From: Dehalococcoidia bacterium
GTDB lineage: Bacteria > Chloroflexota > Dehalococcoidia > UBA2985
Assembly: GCA_030740415.1 (NCBI GenBank)
Contig: JASLXI010000010.1
Span: 1 to 10,854 of the forward strand
DNA length: 10,854 nt
Direction of reading: 5' to 3'
In this document: positions 6,278 through 10,854 of the stretch, one piece after another
Layout: the number at the start of each line of letters is the position of its first letter
Numbering within the stretch: the stretch's first letter is position 1
The notes under the pieces: generated by a model
What the model was told of the DNA's origin: nothing
The model's database searches: none
The model's input: the letters and a program-made list of their open reading frames with translations, nothing else
Made by a program: the position numbers and the translations under genes

Positions 6278-6637
6278 GTTGATAGGTAGGCTGGGTGATC
6301 GCCCCGATACTGTCGGGGAGGAAAGTCCGAGCTCCACAGGGCAGGGTGCTGGCTAACGGCCAGGCGGGGTAACCCGACGGAAAGTGCCACAGAAACAATA
6401 CCGCCCCGATTTATCGGGGTAAGGGCGAAATGGTGAGGTAAGAGCTCACCGCTCCGATGGTGACATTGGAGGCAGGGCAAACCCCACTCGGAGCAAGGCC
6501 GCATAGGGGGGCTAAGGGTGCCCGTCCCGTCCCCGGGTTGGCTGCTAGAGGCTTCGAGTAATCGGAGTCCCAGATAGATGATCACCGTCCCGGCTATGTC
6601 GGGATACAGGACTCGGCTTACAGGCCTACCTATCAAC
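6278..6637 (+). ncRNA. rnpB: RNase P RNA, bacterial type (probably A)
   Basis: This is the catalytic RNA that removes 5' leaders from tRNA precursors. The ends form a perfect 14-bp P1 helix (6278-6291 with 6624-6637). The universally conserved blocks are present in order: GAGGAAAGTCCG (6318-6329), CCACAGAAACAATACCGCC (6387-6405), GGTAAGGGCGAAATGGTG (6418-6435), GGCAGGGCAAACCCC (6471-6485), AGATAGATGATCACC (6572-6586) and ACAGGACTCGGCTTACAG (6606-6623). Three peripheral hairpins use almost the same stem, CCCCGAT/ATCGGGG or a variant (around 6302-6317, 6404-6418 and 6588-6604). About 360 nt is normal for the class. birA begins 20 bp after the P1 helix closes. Confidence 0.97.
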
Positions 6638-6644
6638 AGTGATG

Positions 6645-6650
6645 TATAAT
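6645..6650 (+). promoter_or_regulatory. birA: Possible -10 element placing the birA transcript start at its ATG
   Basis: A consensus TATAAT, preceded directly by TG, ends 6 nt before the ATG at 6657. Transcription at the standard distance would begin at the A of the start codon, giving a leaderless mRNA. No Shine-Dalgarno-like sequence is present upstream of the ATG and no -35 is evident. Read-through from rnpB is the alternative. Confidence 0.4.
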
Positions 6651-6656
6651 CAGGCA

Positions 6657-7448
6657 ATGTTCTCTGATCACCTGAGCAAAGGGATAATCGAGTCGAGTCT
6701 CACAACCACTCGCATGGGTTACCGTGTAACCTATTCCTCTACCACTGGCTCCACAATGGACGATGCCAGCAAACTAGCCCGGGACAACGCGCCGGAAGGT
6801 ACCCTGGTGGTCGCCGAGCAACAGACCGCCGGCCGCGGGCGATTTCAGAGGACCTGGGTCTCTCCCCCGGCTGTTAACCTTTATTTTTCTCTGCTTTTGA
6901 GGCCGAGGACAGAACACACCTCCCAGTTGACCATGATGGCGTCTCTGGCCCTGTCTAGGGTGCTGCATAGTATTGCCCTGGATAAAGACCAGGTTGCCAT
7001 AAAGTGGCCTAATGATGTCCGCATGGGCGGAAGGAAGATAGGAGGGATCCTTATAGAAAACTCCCTATCCCAAGAAAGTGTTGATAATTTCTCCATCGTA
7101 GGCATGGGAGTCAACGTCAACTTCGACCCAGGTGAGTACCCGGAAATCAGGGATACTGCCACCAGCCTTCAATGCGAACTGGGCCACCCGGTCTCACGGT
7201 TAGCGCTTTTGGGGGCGATTATGGAGGAGATGGAGGAGCTTTATCTGGCCATCAGGCAAGGAAACTCAGTTCGGGAGGAGTGGGTGTCGATGCTGGATAC
7301 CCTGGGCCAGCAGGTTCAGGTTGCCTGGGGTGAGCAGGTGTATGAGGGATATGCTCAGGGGGTGGATGAAGGCGGAAGTTTGGTCTTGCGCCTTGGTGAC
7401 GGTTCTCTCCAGACTTTGGCCGCGGGGGAAGTGACACTTCGTACCTAA
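6657..7448 (+). CDS. birA: Biotin--[acetyl-CoA-carboxylase] ligase, monofunctional (no HTH domain)
   Basis: BirA makes biotinyl-AMP and attaches biotin to a lysine of biotin carboxyl carrier domains. The 263 residues cover the catalytic domain and the small C-terminal SH3-like domain only; the N-terminal winged helix of bifunctional BirA is absent, so this form is not expected to repress biotin genes. Key motifs are ST(M)DDA near residue 32, the biotin/ATP loop GRGR (59-62), TW.SPP..NLYFS.LLRP, KWPND (116-120), K/GRKIGGILIE, and VGMGVNVN. The C-terminal part (LGQQVQVAWGEQVYEGYAQGVDEGGSLVLR) is the usual beta barrel. The frame is open 18 bp further upstream to 6639, but 6657 fits the family's N-terminal helix and a -10 element lies between the two. 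It is convergent with the sugar dehydrogenase pseudogene, 16 bp away. Confidence 0.93.
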   Translation: MFSDHLSKGIIESSLTTTRMGYRVTYSSTTGSTMDDASKLARDNAPEGTLVVAEQQTAGRGRFQRTWVSPPAVNLYFSLLLRPRTEHTSQLTMMASLALSRVLHSIALDKDQVAIKWPNDVRMGGRKIGGILIENSLSQESVDNFSIVGMGVNVNFDPGEYPEIRDTATSLQCELGHPVSRLALLGAIMEEMEELYLAIRQGNSVREEWVSMLDTLGQQVQVAWGEQVYEGYAQGVDEGGSLVLRLGDGSLQTLAAGEVTLRT

Positions 7449-7464
7449 GCGGGGCGCGCTCTGT

Positions 7465-8853
7465 CTACTCGGCTGAGACCACCAGGTAGATGCCATCGTT
7501 GCGGGAGGGGACGTACGTGTTGTCTTCAAGTTCTTGCCCAAAAGATGTGATAGAGAGTTCGGAATCGATCAGCAGCATCTGCTCGATGATAGAAGCACCG
7601 TCATGACGGAGTCTCCCTATCCTGCCTGAACAGAAGTCGCCGTGCACGTATGTGCCCACAAGCCAGGGTATATCATGCCACGGTACAACGTAGCCCCCGG
7701 TGGTGGAGCAGCCCAGAGCATGTGAGTACCTGGCCACAGGCAGTTCCAAGCCTGCGGCGTCACGGTCTATGTCTGGCGAGAAGTAGTTGTGCCCTCCATG
7801 ATGTTCCATCCGTAGTTCAAATCTTTCTTCACCAGGTTTATCTCCTCCCACCGGTTCTGTCCTATGTCACCCGCCCACAGGAACCACGTCTCCGCGTCGA
7901 GGGAGAAGTACTAGGGATTTCGCAGCCCGTATGTCCATATCTCCTCGCGCGCCTATGACGCCCAGAAAAGGGTTGCCGGACGGTGTGCGGTGGCCTCTGT
8001 CCTCGGATATGTCCCCCAAGTGTATTCGTAGGATCGCTGCCAGGAGAGTGGAGGTATCTTGACCATTGCCCAGAGGGTCGCTTGCAGAGCCACTATTGCC
8101 AAGGCCAATGTAGAGATACCCGTCGGGGCCGAAGGCGAGTTAGCCGCAGTTGTGGTTACCAAAAGGCTGAGGTATCTCCAAGATGATGGTCTCGCTTCCC
8201 GGATCGGCTACGTCGGGGTCGCTCTGGTTCACAGAGAACCTGGATACCATTGAGCGCCGAAGCGAGGACGCGGAATAGTAAAGGTGGAAGTAGCCATTGG
8301 AACTGTATTCCAGGTCAAAGGCCAGGCCCAACAATCCCTCTTGATTATTGGCTTCGCTGACCTTGTTACTTATATCCCAGAAAACCTTGATATCTGTTGC
8401 CTATAGGGCGTTGGAAAAGACGCGGATTTGCCCCGACTGCTCTGTGACGAAGATGTGGTCCTAGCCGTCGTACAGCTGTACTAGGTTGGTGAGCCCTTGA
8501 AGATCAAGATTGGGAAACGAGCGCTCGACGCGGATGCTCTGAAGTTCCGTAGGAACTAGCGTGGATGTGGCATTGGCTGTGACGGATGGTGGTTGCTTGG
8601 TAGTAGGTGTAGGAAGAGGTAGCCGCGTTCTTGTCGGGGTTCGAGTAAGAATTAATGATGGAGGAAGTTTTAGGATGATCGTGGCCGTGGACCGCGGGAT
8701 GAGTGTGACCATTGGCCCAGCACAGCCTACAAGAAGCACTAGCCCCGGAGCCAAGAGACAGGTTCGTATGAGAAAGAGATGGCCTACTTGGCTAGAAAGG
8801 AAGGGCTTCGCCTGTGCCTTCTGCCTTTGCGCGCTCGAAGATGTGGGCCGCAA
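7465..8853 (-). pseudogene. Decayed PQQ-dependent glucose/sorbosone dehydrogenase-family lipoprotein gene
   Basis: Homology runs across the whole stretch but the frame is broken. The 5' part has a lipobox (LLVGC, Cys44 from ATG 8853) and a Thr/Pro-rich linker. Then come recognisable beta-propeller segments: [97 protein letters not shown] and GDFCSGRIGRL. In-frame stops occur at TAG 8463-8461, TAG 8403-8401 and TAA 8142-8140. Near 7946-7953 a GC dinucleotide seems to be lost, shifting the frame; a fourth stop (TAG 7913-7911, where the family has Trp in LRNPW) lies in the shifted frame. One base lost from a G run near 7792-7797 restores the original frame. ATG 8853 would overlap the upstream gene by 62 bp, so the true start may be gone. 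The intact enzyme would oxidise sugars outside the membrane. Confidence 0.88.
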
Positions 8854-9739
8854 CAGCTACATCCTCTAGGGCTATCCCTTGGGACTCGAATAGAGTGATA
8901 TCACTGTCGGCGGCGCGCCCCGATACCTGGCCGGTCACCACCTGTCCCAGGTCCAGCACGGTGTCCCAGTCCAAGAGTCCGGAGTCGGCAGGCATGACCA
9001 AATCTGCGCACTCTATCCTGGCCTGGTCTACGGCGTCGGCAGCAATAATGGAGCAGCGCGTTACTGCTGTGTCGTCGAGCTCTCGGCGAGCCAGGGAATT
9101 GGCGCCAGCGGCGTTGATGTGCATGCCAGGCTCAAGCCAGTCGCCAAAGAGCACCGGTTCCAGGGTTCTAACGTTGGTGATAGCTATGGCAATGGCGGTT
9201 CCCTGGATAGCCTCTTGCGCCGATGCGACTGGCAATACGTCAATGCCCAGGGAATCGCTCATTGTACGGCAGAACTCCTCGCGGCGCTCTGGAGTGCGGC
9301 TGTACGCCTTGATGGTCCGAATAGGTCGGACTGTACAGACGGCAGTAAGCTGCGTTATGGCTTGATTTCCGGTTCCAATCATACCGACGGATGAGGCATC
9401 CTCGCGGGCCATATACCTGGTGGCGACTCCGCTGGCGGCCCCTGTGCGGATTTGGCCTAACGATCCAGCCTCTATGACTGCAAGCAGCTGTCGAGGCTCA
9501 CCGCCATACAGCAATACCAGGGGCTTACCTGCGCCCATTGCCTTGAAACCGCCGACCCCCCGTTCGCCAAGGACTGCCACCATCATGGTCACACCCATGA
9601 TGCCGGCCTGGGCACGTTCACGTGGAAGGTTGACTCCGGTCCCGTTGCCCTGCTCCCTGAAGCCCTGCTCAACCACTTCTATAGCCTTACTCATAGGAAG
9701 GAGGCGGATTACGTCATCTTCACGAAGAAATATTGCCAT
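8792..9739 (-). CDS. Ornithine cyclodeaminase / mu-crystallin family NAD(P)-dependent enzyme
   Basis: The 315-residue length is normal for the family, whose members include ornithine cyclodeaminase, alanine dehydrogenase (AlaDH), ketimine reductases and opine-type synthases. Visible are the substrate-binding PRER (39-42), Lys66 in GGFKAMG, the family's RTGAASGVAT (98-107), the Rossmann fingerprint VGMIGTGNQA (118-127), the AAGANSLARRELD block and ESQGIALEDVAVA near the end. The exact substrate cannot be told from these; in ornithine cyclodeaminase Lys and Arg at the matching places bind the amino acid. Start 9739 has AAGGAG (9754-9749) 9 nt upstream. The gene's 3' end overlaps the only available start of the pseudogene downstream. 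It is not obviously in an operon with comB, which lies 244 bp upstream. Confidence 0.88.
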   Translation of the reverse strand: MAIFLREDDVIRLLPMSKAIEVVEQGFREQGNGTGVNLPRERAQAGIMGVTMMVAVLGERGVGGFKAMGAGKPLVLLYGGEPRQLLAVIEAGSLGQIRTGAASGVATRYMAREDASSVGMIGTGNQAITQLTAVCTVRPIRTIKAYSRTPERREEFCRTMSDSLGIDVLPVASAQEAIQGTAIAIAITNVRTLEPVLFGDWLEPGMHINAAGANSLARRELDDTAVTRCSIIAADAVDQARIECADLVMPADSGLLDWDTVLDLGQVVTGQVSGRAADSDITLFESQGIALEDVAVAAHIFERAKAEGTGEALPF

Positions 9740-9983
9740 TGTGGTAGTCTCCTTGATAGCGCAGAATGGATATCACGTAGGTCGATATGTCTAGGATTTC
9801 GAGGCGACAGGTTCTTTCTGGAAGAACGGCGCTGCCACTTCTTTTAAGAAATTATGCCCAAGCACCCTAGATTTCCCCCAGAAGATTGACTAGCCTTGTC
9901 GAGACCAACTGTGAGTACTGCTAAGTGTACCCTCGCAGAAGTCTCGTTGCCAAGTCTCTCCGATGACATGCCTCAGCACAGCT
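9740..9983. other. Intergenic region upstream of the ornithine cyclodeaminase-family gene
   Basis: These 244 bp hold no gene I can support. A 6-bp stem, GTTCTT/AAGAAC around TCTGG (9811-9827), and a shorter TTCTT/AAGAA pair nearby (9840-9851) are the only structures. Neither is followed by a T-run on the minus strand, so I do not call a terminator. No clear -35/-10 pair for the downstream gene is seen. Confidence 0.4.
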
Positions 9984-10643
9984 TTACAGCCAGGGTCTTG
10001 CAATAAGACGTCCGTCCTGACGATGGACCCTCATCGCGAAATCGAATGCGTCTATGGCAGTGCAACAATCCAGGTCTTCTATGGGCCGATCTTGGTCACC
10101 GAGTGCAAAAAGTGCCGCCGAGCTGCTGGAACGTACCATGGAGAGGGTACGCTCGGTCGGCGGAGGCTCACCGCGTAATAGGGATTGCAAGTATAGAGCA
10201 GCAGCCAGGTCTTCATCCTCAGTACCTTCAGGATACGCGTTCATGGCTACCAGTGTGACCTCATCCTTGTCCTGCAAAGCCCGAGCTGTGGCAGAGGTAA
10301 CCACTAGGCTGCCAAGCCAGAGCGACTGGGCCTGTGTGGCGAGGACCACGCCCTGGGTCCTGGACCCAGGGCGCTGTAGGGCCCGACCCGAAAGGCGTCG
10401 CTCCATCAGTCTACTAGGCGAGTTATTATGATCGAAGGCTGGGATGAGATGCCCGTCAACCTCTCCCATACGGAAGCCTGGTCTGGAGAGGGCCTCTTCG
10501 ACGGTAGCGACAAGCTCGATCTCCTCAATTCCGGCTGAGAAGGCATATGCGGCTGTAGTGAAGGCGCGTATTACATCGATAATCACGACGTGGCCTGTGG
10601 CCTGGCGTGCTCCCTCTGGGCCTCTGCTGATATGTATACGCAT
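9984..10643 (-). CDS. comB: 2-phosphosulfolactate phosphatase (ComB) family protein with altered core motif
   Basis: ComB hydrolyses 2-phosphosulfolactate to sulfolactate in coenzyme M synthesis, but many bacterial members sit outside that pathway and their substrate is unknown. The 219 residues include the N-terminal IIDVIRAFTTAAYAF (Asp23), the GEVDGHLIPAFDHNNSPSRL block (family GE..G..I.GFD.GNSP), TQGVVLATQA, SLVVTSATARAL and the C-terminal EDEDLAAALYLQSLL. Two places depart from the family. GFD.GNSP reads AFDHNNSP, and the stretch that normally reads like RTSAGTQG or TTNGTRA reads RPGSRTQG (91-98), replacing the conserved Gly with Arg. This second change coincides with a perfect palindrome in the DNA. 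The start has only a weak ribosome binding site; the rhodanese-like gene ends 21 bp upstream, so co-transcription is likely. The symbol is by family only. Confidence 0.8.
   Translation of the reverse strand: MRIHISRGPEGARQATGHVVIIDVIRAFTTAAYAFSAGIEEIELVATVEEALSRPGFRMGEVDGHLIPAFDHNNSPSRLMERRLSGRALQRPGSRTQGVVLATQAQSLWLGSLVVTSATARALQDKDEVTLVAMNAYPEGTEDEDLAAALYLQSLLRGEPPPTERTLSMVRSSSSAALFALGDQDRPIEDLDCCTAIDAFDFAMRVHRQDGRLIARPWL
10349..10373. repeat. 25-bp perfect palindrome inside comB
   Basis: Two 12-bp arms (10349-10360 and 10362-10373) are exact reverse complements around a single central base. On the coding strand the promoter-distal arm encodes the conserved TQG, and the other arm encodes the aberrant RPGS. 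It is not followed by a T-run and lies in mid-gene, so it is not a terminator. Confidence 0.85.
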
Positions 10644-10664
10644 CTTTAGAGTACGGCCATGTGA

Positions 10665-10854
10665 TCAGCCCGTGGTCTCCAACACAAGAGGCGGGTGGTC
10701 TCGATTGGCCCACTCTCCCATTGAGCCGTCGTAGTTGCGGACGCGGTCGTATCCAAGAAGGGTGAGAACGAAGGCTCCGTGCGCCGCACGGATTCCTCCC
10801 TGTCAATAAGTGATAACTTGCTTGTCCCGGGTGACACCACGCTCCTCTAGCATT
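10665..10854 (-). CDS. Thiosulfate sulfurtransferase (rhodanese), C-terminal part, with in-frame TGA at the catalytic cysteine; candidate selenoprotein
   Basis: The frame enters from the right edge as MLEERGVTRDKQVITY, meets TGA at 10805-10803, and continues for 45 codons: QGGIRAAHGAFVLTLLGYD then RVRNYDGSMGEWANRDHPP, ending at TGA 10667-10665. Both sides match the C-terminal catalytic domain of tandem-domain thiosulfate sulfurtransferases, which typically reads TYCQGGIRAAH, then GYD.VRNYDGSW.EW.N. The TGA occupies exactly the active-site cysteine of the C-x-G-G-x-R loop, which accepts sulfane sulfur as a persulfide. No other defect is seen in the visible frame. A hairpin with bacterial SECIS-like geometry follows the TGA. 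Two readings remain: a selenocysteine enzyme, or a nonsense mutation at the most critical residue. If the TGA acts as a stop, the product lacks the active site. comB starts 21 bp downstream. Confidence 0.75.
10776..10792 (-). promoter_or_regulatory. Candidate bacterial SECIS hairpin after the rhodanese TGA
   Basis: In the mRNA, 10 nt after the UGA, UCCGUGC and GCACGGA form a perfect 7-bp stem around the loop GGC. The apical loop begins 17 nt after the UGA and opens with G. The described bacterial SECIS pattern asks for a loop about 16-37 nt after UGA with a G in its first two positions, and a stem of at least 4 bp; all are met. The bulged U of the E. coli fdhF element is not seen. The codons also encode the conserved IRAAHG, so chance pairing in GC-rich sequence is possible. 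Confidence 0.5.

Noticed and set aside
8461..8853. Stand-alone 130-residue proline/threonine-rich lipoprotein
   Set aside because: The same frame continues past the TAG with sugar dehydrogenase homology, so it is the 5' part of the pseudogene.
7465..8853. Stop-codon readthrough or Sec/Pyl recoding of the sugar dehydrogenase stops
   Set aside because: The stops are both TAG and TAA, fall at unrelated residues, and come with two frameshifts, which fits decay.
9811..9851. Hairpins GTTCTT/AAGAAC and TTCTT/AAGAA as a terminator for comB
   Set aside because: They are more than 130 bp past the comB stop and lack a T-run on the minus strand.
10646..10840. 64-codon minus-strand open frame at the right edge
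   Set aside because: It is out of frame with the rhodanese homology, which is clear in the neighbouring register.

Overview
The window looks like a chromosomal segment of a moderately GC-rich bacterium. The mix of an HTH-less BirA, an RNase P RNA of bacterial (probably A) type, a type I QueF, a stand-alone CcdA and a ComB-like protein would fit a Chloroflexota lineage such as Dehalococcoidia or a relative. That placement is inference from protein flavour, not a marker-gene result. Most genes are short housekeeping or accessory units in small divergent or convergent blocks. There is no phage, plasmid, IS element, tRNA or CRISPR array.

Layout from left to right. (1) The 3' end of rsmE (16S rRNA m3U1498 methyltransferase), then queF (queuosine synthesis), both on +. 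(2) A minus-strand pair, ccdA followed 3 bp later by a Rieske-type ferredoxin whose first cluster-ligand cysteine is a tyrosine. (3) A 306-bp divergent control region and an MFS exporter on +. (4) A small minus-strand HTH protein facing an AT-rich gap. (5) On +, a coiled-coil/C4 zinc-ribbon protein and, 6 bp later, a large serine-recombinase homologue that has lost its catalytic residues; then rnpB and birA, each with a recognisable promoter element. (6) On -, a decayed PQQ-dependent sugar dehydrogenase lipoprotein gene, an ornithine cyclodeaminase/mu-crystallin family gene, a 2-phosphosulfolactate phosphatase (ComB) family gene, and at the right edge the C-terminal part of a thiosulfate sulfurtransferase (rhodanese).

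The most striking observation is at the right edge. The rhodanese active-site loop is encoded with an in-frame TGA exactly where the catalytic cysteine codon should be. A perfect 7-bp hairpin with a GGC loop starts 10 nt downstream, which is the geometry expected of a bacterial SECIS element. This could be a selenocysteine-containing rhodanese, or a nonsense mutation; the neighbouring sugar dehydrogenase pseudogene shows that decay does occur here. Other points of interest are the catalytically dead serine recombinase kept as a full-length, apparently co-transcribed gene, a 25-bp perfect palindrome inside comB that coincides with a four-residue departure from the family motif, and the Rieske ligand loss.

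The genes do not form one pathway. The only functional couplings that can be argued from context are CcdA with the Rieske protein (thiol/redox), the zinc-ribbon protein with the dead recombinase (one transcript), and possibly ComB with the rhodanese (sulfur chemistry, 21-bp gap).
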